Positions 53,298 through 61,075 of a stretch of 64,000 nt of DNA are shown piece after piece. Numbering within the stretch: the stretch's first letter is position 1; every line of letters begins with the position of its first letter. Below the pieces are notes generated by a model. The model saw only the letters and a program-made list of their open reading frames with translations, was not told the origin of the DNA and ran no database searches. A program made the translations under genes and the position numbers. This DNA comes from Jiangella alkaliphila (GTDB taxonomy: Bacteria > Actinomycetota > Actinomycetes > Jiangellales > Jiangellaceae), in assembly GCF_900105925.1 (NCBI RefSeq), contig NZ_LT629791.1, positions 6,418,001 through 6,482,000 on the forward strand. The letters run 5' to 3'.

Positions 53298-53902
53298 CGG
53301 ACCGACGCCGCTGCAAGCAGCGTCCGCAGGTTGTCGGCCGCCTCGACGGCCTGCCGGCGCCTGGTTTCCGCGCCCATGTGCATCTCCACGGTCAGGTACC
53401 CGTCGTAGCCTGTCGCGGCGAGCGCGCTCAGATACGCCGGATACCCCACACGGCCCTCGCCAGCCGCGACATCACGGACACCGGCCTGGCCCGCGTTGCC
53501 GCCGGCATCGGTGAAGACGATGTCCTTGGCATGGGCACAGATCGCGGCAACGGTCTCGGCGGTGGACGCCCACGCATCGGCGTCGGACAGGTCGTCGGGC
53601 TTGGCCTTCGACTCGGCGGTGACGATCCGGCAGCCAAGCTCGACGGACAGATTCAGGAAGCCACGGAACGCGTCGATCGCCTCCTGGGCGGACCGCGGAT
53701 CAACCAGATTCGGCCCGCCGCCCACGGCGGTCACCTCCAGCCCGAGGTCGCGGGCCATGGTCGCGACGTCTGACGCTTTCAAGCCGGCGGCATCGATCCG
53801 GCGCTGCCACACCTGGAAGCCGTCGAAGCCGTTCGCGGCAATCCACGCGAGCGTCTCCGGCAACGGCCCTCGTAGATCCTTCTCGCACATTCCAATGCGC
53901 AT
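53294..53902 (-). CDS. Sugar-phosphate isomerase/epimerase-like TIM barrel, internally shortened
   Basis: A 202-residue protein, MRIGMCEKDLRGPLPETLAW, with GFDGFQVWQRRIDAAGL, LGLEVTAVGGGPNLVDPRSA, LGCRIVTAES and, at the end, LAATGYDGYLTVEMHMG. This is the xylose-isomerase-like TIM barrel fold, but members are normally 260-290 residues; here ICAHAKDIVFTDAGG joins what should be early and late strands, so about 60-70 residues carrying central metal ligands appear deleted in frame. It may be inactive. ATG 53902 is preferred over GTG 53911. It is the first gene of the long leftward operon. Confidence 0.7.
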   Translation of the reverse strand: MRIGMCEKDLRGPLPETLAWIAANGFDGFQVWQRRIDAAGLKASDVATMARDLGLEVTAVGGGPNLVDPRSAQEAIDAFRGFLNLSVELGCRIVTAESKAKPDDLSDADAWASTAETVAAICAHAKDIVFTDAGGNAGQAGVRDVAAGEGRVGYPAYLSALAATGYDGYLTVEMHMGAETRRRQAVEAADNLRTLLAAASVR

Positions 53903-53944
53903 GCAGATCACATTCCTCCTGGGGAGGCGGCCGGTCGCCTGCTA

Positions 53945-53993
53945 GACATCCTACAGGTTGGTGACCTTAGGATGTCGCTCACGACACTGTCAA
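53945..53993 (-). promoter_or_regulatory. Promoter and two operators between isomerase operon and GntR gene
   Basis: Leftward: TTGACA (53993-53988), 18-bp spacer, TAAGGT (53969-53964), then TGTAGGATGTC (53955-53945). A second half-site TTAGGATGTC (plus strand, 53968-53977) overlaps the spacer. The arrangement sits between the divergent isomerase and GntR starts, so one regulator could control both directions. Confidence 0.75.
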
Positions 53994-54008
53994 GAGGGCG
54001 GACACACC

Positions 54009-54722
54009 TTGAGCGACACAGAGCAGGAGCCGGCGTTCCGGCGCCTGGAGCCGCTTCCCCCACTGCACAAGACCGTGCAGGAGGAGATCCGGCACTACAT
54101 CATCAAGCAGGACCTGCGCCCCGGCGACGCGCTCAAGCCCGAGGCCGAGCTGGCCCGGCTGTTCGGCGTGAGCCGCAACTCCGTGCGTGAGGCGGTCAAG
54201 GCACTGGAGTCCACCGGCGTCCTCGAGACGCGGCGCGGCAGCGGCGTCTACATCAAGGACTTCTCCTTCACCCCGCTGCTCGACAACCTCCCCTACGGCC
54301 TGATGCAGGGGCGCCGCGCGCTCAGCGAGCTGGTCGCGCTGCGCAAGGCGCTCGAGGCCGGCATGATCGCCGACGCCATGCACGCGATCACGCCGGAGCG
54401 GGTCGCCGCGCTGCGCGTCGTCCTGGCCGACATGGGCGAGCGGGCCGGCCGGGGCGAGAACTTCGCCGACCAGGACCGCGAGTTCCACCGGCTGCTCTTC
54501 GCCGACCTCGGCAACGAGATGCTGCTGCAGCTGTTCGACCTGTTCTGGCAGGCGTACCACCGCGCCGCTCCCCCGGTCCACGGCCGCGATCCCCGGCGGA
54601 TCCACGCCCTGCACGCCGCCATCGTCAAGGCCGTGCTCAGCGGCGACGCCGAACGAGCCCGCGACGCCGTCCGGCAGCACTACGTCGGCATCGAGGAACG
54701 AGTGAGCGACAGCCCGCCATGA
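54009..54722 (+). CDS. FCD-type GntR transcriptional regulator, second copy
   Basis: A 237-residue protein. TTG 54009 is chosen (GAGGG nine bases upstream); the longer frame to 53958 would run through the operator. HTH region VQEEIRHYIIKQDLRPGDAL and LARLFGVSRNSVREAVKALE, wing RRGSGVYIKDF, then the FCD domain (LRKALEAGMIADAMHAITPE, FADQDREFHRLLFADLGNEM, HALHAAIVKAVLSGDAERAR). It is strongly similar to the GntR at 39142 over its whole length, so the two likely bind the same operator and may respond to the same or related ligands. Confidence 0.9.
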   Translation: MSDTEQEPAFRRLEPLPPLHKTVQEEIRHYIIKQDLRPGDALKPEAELARLFGVSRNSVREAVKALESTGVLETRRGSGVYIKDFSFTPLLDNLPYGLMQGRRALSELVALRKALEAGMIADAMHAITPERVAALRVVLADMGERAGRGENFADQDREFHRLLFADLGNEMLLQLFDLFWQAYHRAAPPVHGRDPRRIHALHAAIVKAVLSGDAERARDAVRQHYVGIEERVSDSPP

Positions 54723-54950
54723 GTCGTTCAGCTTCACGTCTCGTCGATCGACCGAGTCGCCGTAGCAGTCCAGGTCCTCGGCGATGGCGACCGACTCACC
54801 GTGAGCTGCGACAGCCCTTTAGGCCACTTCACGAGCACGGATACGTCGAGCCGTCCCTAGGCATCGAACGGCGCGTGCGTCGCCGTCCAGATTTCGAGTC
54901 GACTCATCGTGTGCAAATCCCTGTCTTAAGGGCTTGGGTCGGCTTGTTTC

Positions 54951-56777
54951 TCAACTCTTCGACGTCGCTCGATGACCCGGCGACGACTGGTCCGGCAGGC
55001 CCGGGATCATCGTGAGCTCCGGCGGACCTGCTGCCCAGGCGATCTCGAACGGGTCGGGGAGCGGGTCGGCCAGGACCGCGCACGACAGCCAGTGCTCGCC
55101 GGGATCGAGATCGGCGACGAGGGTGGGGATCGCGGTCCGGGGCAGCAGCAGATTCGTGTTCGGTTCGGCGCTGATCACCTGACCGGCACGAGTACCGGTG
55201 AGGTCGACGATGCCGCTGGGCCCGGCGGCGCCACGCACCACGGCATGCCTCGGACCCGCGTCATCGAGCTCCGCCGGAGTTCCGTCCGGACGAGACGTCG
55301 CGAAGCCACCCTCCGCCGTCGACAACCGCCGGCCGGTCCGGACGTGATGGACCCGGAGGTGCCAGGGCGGGACCGCGGTCAACCAGGTCTCGATCTCGAC
55401 GTCCTCGTACGGCGTCCATCGCGACCGGAGCACGGAGCCGGCGACCGAGGCGTCATGGACGTCCTCGCGAACGCGGTAGTGCTTGCCGTCGTCGGAAATG
55501 GCCAGCATGCTGTCCGCGGCCGTCGCAGCGAGTTCGTGGTTGGCCGCCGGCACACTGAAACCGAACCGGGTGGAGTAGGCGAACTTCGCGTACTTCTCCG
55601 CGGCGTGTTTCAGCGATCCGGTCGTCTGGCCGTTCACCAACGCCACGACGTGGGACGAGTCCGGGGAACGGTAGACGACCATCCCGGCGGGCGGGAGCGG
55701 GTGGACCTCGGCCAACTCGGGGAGCGGTTGCTCCTCGGCGGCCCAGAACGGGTGGCCGGCCGGCGCGGCGAGCGGAATGGCCGCCTTGAGCGCCCAGTAC
55801 GGCGAGCCCGGCGAGTTGTACCGCTCGGTCATGTGCAGGTTCGGGTACCCGTAGCCGAGGGTCAGGGTGCCGTCCGGCGCGAAGATCGGCCGGCGCATCC
55901 ACCAGCGGACGTTGCGCAGTGCCAGTCCCTTCACCACGCCCCACGGCAGCGCCTCGACGTCGGCGAAGGCCAGCGCCCCCCAGAAGCCGCTCTGAGCGAA
56001 TCGATAGGTCAGGCTCCGCCCGTAGGGAAGCGCGCTGCCGTCGGCGGCGAACCAGTGGGCATGGTCCGCGGCGAACGCCACCGCCCGGTCCCGGAACCGG
56101 CCCGCGCGCGCCGGGTCGTCGTCGCCGGCGATCCGGGCGTAGATCAGCCCGTAGAAGTGCATCGCCCACGGGATGTACCAGTCGCCGTGGCCGCTGGGGC
56201 CGTCGTGGTACCACCCGGCGTCGACGGCGAACGTCTCGATGATGTCGAGCGCCTCGTGCATCTTCGCGGTGTCGTGGCGGGCGCCGACCCGGGCGAGGCC
56301 GAGGTTGACGAGAACGCGGAAGAACTGCCAGTTGTTGTGGACGACGGGGTGGTCGTTGATGCGGAGCAGCCAGTCGGCGACCCGGTCGCGCTCCGCGCCC
56401 GACAACGGGTTCCACAGCTCGTGCGGCACCATCGTCAGGCCGAACCCGATCGCCGCCATCTCCACCATGCGCTGGTCGGTGCCGGTGACCGGGCCCCAGT
56501 ACTCCGGGTGGGTGGGGTTCGTGCCGTTCACCAGGCCTTCGCGATATCGGTCCCAGCCGTCGAAGGCGCCGCCGCCCGCGGCCAGCGGCGCCAAGGCCCA
56601 CAGCGGCCGCGCGAAGCCCTCGAGTTCCGCGGCGGCGTCGTCGAACGAGGCGCCGGTGTGACCGAGGCGCACCCGTGCCGACCCCGGGCTGAACTTCGGC
56701 AGCAGCGCCGAACACCACGTACGGACGGCAGTTTGAAGGTCGGAGCGCGACCGGAGCCCCTCTGGACGAGTCGTCAC
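54951..56777 (-). CDS. DUF2264-domain protein, second copy
   Basis: A 608-residue cytoplasmic protein from GTG 56777, whose GTGA overlaps the stop of sialidase copy 4, so the two are translationally coupled. DUF2264 marks: ELEGFARPLWALAPLAAGGG, NPTHPEYWGPVTGTDQRMVE, HNNWQFFRVLVNLGLARVG, WYHDGPSGHGDWYIPWAMHF and SLTYRFAQSGFWGALAFADV. It is about 90 residues shorter than the copy at 11269 and clearly diverged from it. Coupling to a sialidase suggests it acts on a product of the same glycans, perhaps a uronic-acid-containing fragment, but no activity can be read directly. Confidence 0.83.
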   Translation of the reverse strand: MTTRPEGLRSRSDLQTAVRTWCSALLPKFSPGSARVRLGHTGASFDDAAAELEGFARPLWALAPLAAGGGAFDGWDRYREGLVNGTNPTHPEYWGPVTGTDQRMVEMAAIGFGLTMVPHELWNPLSGAERDRVADWLLRINDHPVVHNNWQFFRVLVNLGLARVGARHDTAKMHEALDIIETFAVDAGWYHDGPSGHGDWYIPWAMHFYGLIYARIAGDDDPARAGRFRDRAVAFAADHAHWFAADGSALPYGRSLTYRFAQSGFWGALAFADVEALPWGVVKGLALRNVRWWMRRPIFAPDGTLTLGYGYPNLHMTERYNSPGSPYWALKAAIPLAAPAGHPFWAAEEQPLPELAEVHPLPPAGMVVYRSPDSSHVVALVNGQTTGSLKHAAEKYAKFAYSTRFGFSVPAANHELAATAADSMLAISDDGKHYRVREDVHDASVAGSVLRSRWTPYEDVEIETWLTAVPPWHLRVHHVRTGRRLSTAEGGFATSRPDGTPAELDDAGPRHAVVRGAAGPSGIVDLTGTRAGQVISAEPNTNLLLPRTAIPTLVADLDPGEHWLSCAVLADPLPDPFEIAWAAGPPELTMIPGLPDQSSPGHRATSKS

Positions 56778-58684
56778 GGCTGCCGAGTGATCTGTTTCAT
56801 CGGGAGGTGCGTGACGGGGGTGGCGCCTTGGACGGAGTTGGTGGCGGCGAGGTCGGCGACCTGCTCGGCGGTGAGTGCGGTGTCGAACAGCCAGACCTCG
56901 TCGATGGCGCCGACGAACTGGGCGTTGATCCCGTCGACGCGGGCGCCGACCCTGATCCCGGTGCGCGCACCGGCCGAGACCGAGCCCGTGCCGATGGACG
57001 CGCCGGTAGCCGCGACCTGGCCGTCGACGTACAGGACGACGCCGTCGACATCACGCACCAGCGCGACGTGATGCCACTCGTTGTCCACGAAATCACCCAG
57101 CGCGGTGAGGGTCCTGGTGGATCCCTTGTCGGTCGAGATCTGGGCCCGGATGACGTTGCCGCTGTTGGGCTCGACCTGGATCCACCACCTCGGCCCGAAC
57201 CGGTCGTGGGCATAGAGGATGGCCTGGTTGTTGCCAAGGTAGTCGGTACGGAACCACGTGGCCGCGGTGAACGGTTCACTGCCGAACGACAACTCGTCGG
57301 TCAGGGGCAGCTCCGCGTAATCGCCCGCGAGAGACAACCCACGGCCGAACCTCCCGGCCACGATGCCCGGTGTGCCACTGATCGTGGCATCGTGATCACC
57401 TGCGACGTCCGGAGTCACCGCCGGTGGGGGCGTGGGCACATCCAGCAATCGTTCGGGCACCCGCGTGAAGTAGATATCGTGGTGATACGTCAACTCCTGG
57501 TCACCGGGATAAAACCGCTCACCGCCCTCGAACAACACGCCGACCTCTCGGTTCCCGCGGCGTTCGTCGAGTACTGCTAGGTCTGAGTAGGCCGACGGGC
57601 CGTCGTAGACCTCGTAACTCGGTTCCCACGTCTCACCGCTGTCGAAACTCGACCACAACGTGAGCTTCTCCCGAGCCGTCGGATGGTTCGTCACGGACAG
57701 GATCACCCGGTCGGGGTTGGCAGCAGTCGCCGGCAATCGCGTCACCGATCCTTGAATCGTCGAGGTCACCACACCGTTGACCGCGTCGTACGGCTCATCG
57801 AACGTCTCACCACCATCACTGCTGGTGGTGTCGACCCGATGGCCGGCCGTGTCGCCTTGATCGCGGGCATTCAAGTACAACCGGCCATCGGCCAGCTCGA
57901 CCGCCGACACCTCGTTCGGCCGCAAGTCAGGATTACCTTGCTCATCGACCGCACCGATCTGCCACGACAAGCCACCATCATCGCTGTACCGGACGTGACC
58001 GCCGGCTCCCGTCGAGTCGGTACAGGTCTGGCCCGCTTCAACGTAGGTGTGCCGGCCCGGGATCACCAGCCGGCCCGCGTGTTCGCCCTGCGTGAGCTGG
58101 ATACCGTGGCCAGGCCCGGCCGATACCCTCCGCCAGTTTCCGGGGTTCAACATATCCGTGATGTCCACCAGATCCGACCAGGACGCCCCATGATCATCAC
58201 TGTGTTGGATGTAGGTGGTCGCCGCCGCCCGACCGCATTCCACGTCCTCGCCGTCCGCGTCTGCGTCGATGTAGTTCATACTGAGCACGATCCGACCGGT
58301 CGTCGCGTCGACCACCGGCACCGCGTTGGCCCACTGGTCGTCGGAACCTCCACCGGCAAGCACCTGCATCGCTCCCCAGGTCGATCCGCCGTCAGTGGAC
58401 CGCTTGACCACCACGTCACTTTCCCCCAAGTCGCCGGGACCGTCGACCTTGGCCTGGGCGAAGGCGAGGAGGGTGCCGTCGGTTGCCTCGACCAGGGCGG
58501 GGATCCGGAAGGTGTGGTAGCCACCCTCGCCACGCGTGAACACTGTGGTGCGGGTCGCCTGGGCAACATGCTCATCGTCCGTCGCCGAGGCCGGCCCACC
58601 GGCTGAGGCGGCAACCATTGCGAGTGCGGCGGCGCCGGTGAGGGCGGCGACCAGTGGCCGCCTTCGCGGTGTCGTCTTCGACAT
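56774..58684 (-). CDS. Secreted sialidase (GH33) with LamG-like domain, copy 4
   Basis: A 636-residue exported protein from ATG 58684. Signal peptide and first about 60 residues are the same as copy 1; FRIP at 59-62; Asp boxes STDGGSTWG, SDDHGASWS, SDDGGLSWQ, SSDGGETFD and SFDSGETWE. The middle (about residues 65-385) differs at many positions from copies 1 and 3, whereas the LamG-like end is again nearly identical. The last residues differ (ITRQP) because the 3' end joins the DUF2264 gene. It carries the same promoter and operator as copy 1. Confidence 0.9.
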   Translation of the reverse strand: MSKTTPRRRPLVAALTGAAALAMVAASAGGPASATDDEHVAQATRTTVFTRGEGGYHTFRIPALVEATDGTLLAFAQAKVDGPGDLGESDVVVKRSTDGGSTWGAMQVLAGGGSDDQWANAVPVVDATTGRIVLSMNYIDADADGEDVECGRAAATTYIQHSDDHGASWSDLVDITDMLNPGNWRRVSAGPGHGIQLTQGEHAGRLVIPGRHTYVEAGQTCTDSTGAGGHVRYSDDGGLSWQIGAVDEQGNPDLRPNEVSAVELADGRLYLNARDQGDTAGHRVDTTSSDGGETFDEPYDAVNGVVTSTIQGSVTRLPATAANPDRVILSVTNHPTAREKLTLWSSFDSGETWEPSYEVYDGPSAYSDLAVLDERRGNREVGVLFEGGERFYPGDQELTYHHDIYFTRVPERLLDVPTPPPAVTPDVAGDHDATISGTPGIVAGRFGRGLSLAGDYAELPLTDELSFGSEPFTAATWFRTDYLGNNQAILYAHDRFGPRWWIQVEPNSGNVIRAQISTDKGSTRTLTALGDFVDNEWHHVALVRDVDGVVLYVDGQVAATGASIGTGSVSAGARTGIRVGARVDGINAQFVGAIDEVWLFDTALTAEQVADLAATNSVQGATPVTHLPMKQITRQP

Positions 58685-59073
58685 GTTGGTTCCTTCCGCT
58701 CGGTTCTGCTGGACGGCCGGGGAATGGCCGCACCAAGAGTCGAACTCAGGGAGGTGCGTTGATGATGCGCGCCGATCGAACATCGGAGTGAGGCGCCTTG
58801 GCTGGATCACGCTATGATTCAGTCCGATGTCCTACAGGTTTTCGACCGTAGAGTGACGCTGACGTGCTGTCAAGAGGAGGCGAGGCGAGGGTGACTGAAC
58901 GCCCGTGATTGACCCATCCGGTCCGACGATTGGGACAGCAGGTCCCGTTGCACCTGACCGTGCAGAACGAGATCCGGAGCCCCACCATGACCAACAAGCT
59001 CCGCCCAGGCGATGCGCTGAAGCCGGAGTCCGAGCTGGCTCGGCAGTTCGGGGCCACCCGAAGGTCGGCCCAC
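56789..59073. repeat. Direct repeat, right copy (partner 35266-37547)
   Basis: The identical outer tracts are 56789-57532 and 58512-59073. The right end is sharp: both copies read AAGGTCGGCCCAC, after which this one continues ACCGCGCCG and the left one GACGCCGTA. The truncated GntR reading frame upstream is the same in both. Confidence 0.9.
58826..58873 (-). promoter_or_regulatory. Promoter and operator of sialidase copy 4
   Basis: The same as the copy 1 promoter: TTGACA (58873-58868), 17-bp spacer, TACGGT (58850-58845) and TGTAGGACATC (58836-58826). One base differs in the spacer region (GAGTG versus GAGCG on the plus strand). Confidence 0.75.
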
Positions 59074-59232
59074 ACCGCGCCGACGCCCGTCGTCACCGGC
59101 GAGTACCGCCTCGGCGACGTCCGCCACGTCGTCGCCTCCCCCGCCTGCGCCGCGGAGGTCCTCGGCTTCATGGCCCGGGTCCCCTTCGCCGCCGGCGTGG
59201 ACGAGTTCGCCCACGCACCGCTCCGAGCGTGA
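58909..59232 (+). pseudogene. In-frame chimera: GntR winged HTH joined to the end of an NAD epimerase
   Basis: The first half is the same truncated GntR as at 37383 (LRPGDALKPESELARQFGAT, RRSAH). At the repeat boundary (59073) it joins in frame to TAPTPVVTGEYRLGDVRHVV, ASPACAAEVLGFMARVPFAA and GVDEFAHAPLRA, the typical C-terminus of an extended-SDR NDP-sugar epimerase. The result is a 107-residue open frame. It most likely reflects the breakpoint of the duplication landing inside an epimerase gene; whether it is expressed is unknown. Confidence 0.7.
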
Positions 59233-59966
59233 CCCCGCCCTCCCAACGACCGCCTCAGGGCATGCCGACCTCCGCCTGCGCCGAGCGGGTTCCGGCCGGC
59301 GCAGTGTCAGGGGTGCTTCTCGAATGAGGCACCGCGCCCTCGGGTCAGCAACTTGGCTGCCGTCCTCCGCTCCCGCACCTGCACAGGCGGCGGGCCGTCC
59401 GCCACCGAGTTGCAACCATGCACCGAAGTGTCCCCGTGGGCTGCGGAACGGAACGTCCTGTCCCGAGCTTGATATGCCACGCGACGGGCGGCAGGCTTCG
59501 GTGGAGATCAGTCGGCCAGCGCCTCCGGGTGGGGTCCACCGGCACGCCGCTGGCGCGAGCACGAGGTCGTGGTCCTGGCCGCGCGGCTGGACGAACCGCG
59601 CGATCGCCGACCGGGCTCGTGGGGCTACCTGGACCAGGTCCAGTCGCATGTTCGGGCTTCGCCGATACGGGCCACACCAGTGACGTCACGCGACTCGCCG
59701 GGCGCGAGGTTCAGCAGCGCCAGACCGCGCGTCGCGTCGCCGGCGCCGGCGACGGTGGCCGCCGCCCGCTCGAAGGTGACCCCGTCGGGAATCGAGGTGT
59801 GATAGCCCGCTGATGGCCTACTCCGCGTAGGTGCCCGGCCATGCGGCCGCCGAGCCGCACCTCATCCCGAATGGCCGACGCCCACGATCGTCGAGTGGTC
59901 GATCTCGGCCTCTCCGGCGACCGTCGGTGACTGCGACTGACTGGCGCGCCGGAAGCGATCGAGGAC
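59233..59966. other. About 730 bp of decayed sequence
   Basis: No intact gene. A leftward segment near 59660-59800 reads DGVTFERAAATVAGAGDATR then LALLNLAPGESRDVTGVARI, which looks like the last beta domain of a sugar-active enzyme such as an aldose epimerase or glycosidase. Another frame near 59540-59620 reads VQPRGQDHDLVLAPAACR. I cannot assign either. Confidence 0.45.
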
Positions 59967-60262
59967 CTATCCGGGCAGCGTCCTAACTCCCACTAGCTGC
60001 CGTATACGGACCAAATTCGAGCTGAGATACTCAAGATCCTTCTCGGACAGGCTCCAGCTGAGCGCCCTCGCCGCAACTTCGACTTGAGCCGGGGATCGTA
60101 GGCCGCACAGGAGCACAGCGTCGGGCGGAAGAGTCGCGCAGTATCAAATCGCCGCCCGCGCAAGCTGGTCACCGTCGGCGCCGAACCGGTCTCGAGCGAA
60201 TCCCATGATCTCAAACAGCAACTTCGCGCCATCGGAAGTGAACCAATATTTCCGCCTACGAT
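59967..60262 (-). pseudogene. Aldo/keto reductase C-terminal remnant with nonsense mutation
   Basis: Leftward in one frame: LLFEIMGFARDRFGADGDQL, ARAAI, an in-frame TGA, then YCATLPPDAVLLCGLRSPAQ, VEVAARALSWSLSEKDLEYL and a stop at 59967. The end follows the aldo/keto reductase pattern (ALAWVLAxPxVxxxIxGxRxPEQVxExxxALxWxLSxEDLxxL). The N-terminal three quarters with the catalytic Asp-Tyr-Lys-His are missing. Confidence 0.7.
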
Positions 60263-60399
60263 GGCCACCAGCTTCAACTGTCGCGAGCTATATTGCGCGC
60301 TTCTAGGTATCGCCCTGCGCCAGGATCTGCTTGAGAACAATCACCTTCCCATTTGCTCGCGCCCACTCGAATATGCATTTAGGGCCATGCGGGAAGGGG

Positions 60400-60525
60400 G
60401 TGAACGTGTTAAATCGCACCGTCAGTATTTCTCGGCTCCAGCGCGCATTCGTCGTGCCCGGAATACTAGCCGCCGGCGGTCTCGTGGTCACCGCTGGAAG
60501 TATCAAACGATTCTTCTCGCGATAG
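60400..60525 (+). CDS. Possible small single-span membrane protein
   Basis: A 41-residue frame, VNVLNRTVSISRLQRAF, then the hydrophobic stretch VVPGILAAGGLVVTAG and a basic end SIKRFFSR. It has a purine-rich run (GGGAAGGGGG) just before GTG 60400; GTG 60406 is an alternative with better spacing. The surrounding DNA is noticeably less GC-rich than the rest of the window. No family is recognised. Confidence 0.35.
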   Translation: MNVLNRTVSISRLQRAFVVPGILAAGGLVVTAGSIKRFFSR

Positions 60526-60563
60526 GGACCACCGCAAGTCAACGGAACACTGGTTTAGATCAA

Positions 60564-61070
60564 CTAATTCCTCGCCTTAAGATCGCGCAGCAGGCACACT
60601 TCCGGTTCGTCGTCATTCCAGCCGTACTCGACGTACGTCATGCCTCTCAACACGCGATTCACGATCACTCCGGTGTAGCCCAACGTATCGCTCGGCAGCC
60701 GACCCATCGGATGCCAAGCGATCTCGCTGCACTTTTCTGGCTCGTTGTTGACTGGCGAGCCCCTCCACTGTGCGAGGCGGAAGATCACTTCGACCCGCGC
60801 CAGCTTGCTCGGTCTGAACATCAAGCACGCGAACTCCAGGTCGTCGGGGTCGGCCCGAACACCAAGTTCCTCATACGCTTCACGTCTTGCGCACTCAAGC
60901 GGTGTTTCGTCCGCCTCTACGTGGCCGGCGGGCAAGGCCCATAGGCCGTCGGCGTAGCCGGTTCCGGCCCTGCGCGCAAGGAGGACCAATTGCCCAGCCC
61001 TGGTCAGCATCACGTGGGCGGCCACCGCGTGACCGGGCGGCTTAACCTCGGCTCTTGGGTCTGCGATCAC
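60564..61070 (-). CDS. NUDIX hydrolase
   Basis: A 168-residue protein from GTG 61070. The complete NUDIX box runs from G49 to V71 (GHVEADETPLECARREAYEE then LGV), with the REAYEELG core that binds the metal and diphosphate. The rest of the fold is visible as AAHVMLTRAGQLVLLARR and ARVEVIFRLAQWRGSP. Members hydrolyse nucleoside diphosphates linked to another group; the substrate is not evident. Only five bases separate it from the upstream hypothetical gene, so they are probably one operon. Confidence 0.9.
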   Translation of the reverse strand: MIADPRAEVKPPGHAVAAHVMLTRAGQLVLLARRAGTGYADGLWALPAGHVEADETPLECARREAYEELGVRADPDDLEFACLMFRPSKLARVEVIFRLAQWRGSPVNNEPEKCSEIAWHPMGRLPSDTLGYTGVIVNRVLRGMTYVEYGWNDDEPEVCLLRDLKARN

Positions 61071-61075
61071 GACGC

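Noticed and set aside
54972-57071. A 699-residue rightward open frame
   Set aside because: Shadow of the DUF2264 gene and the sialidase 3' end; composition typical of antisense GC-rich frames.
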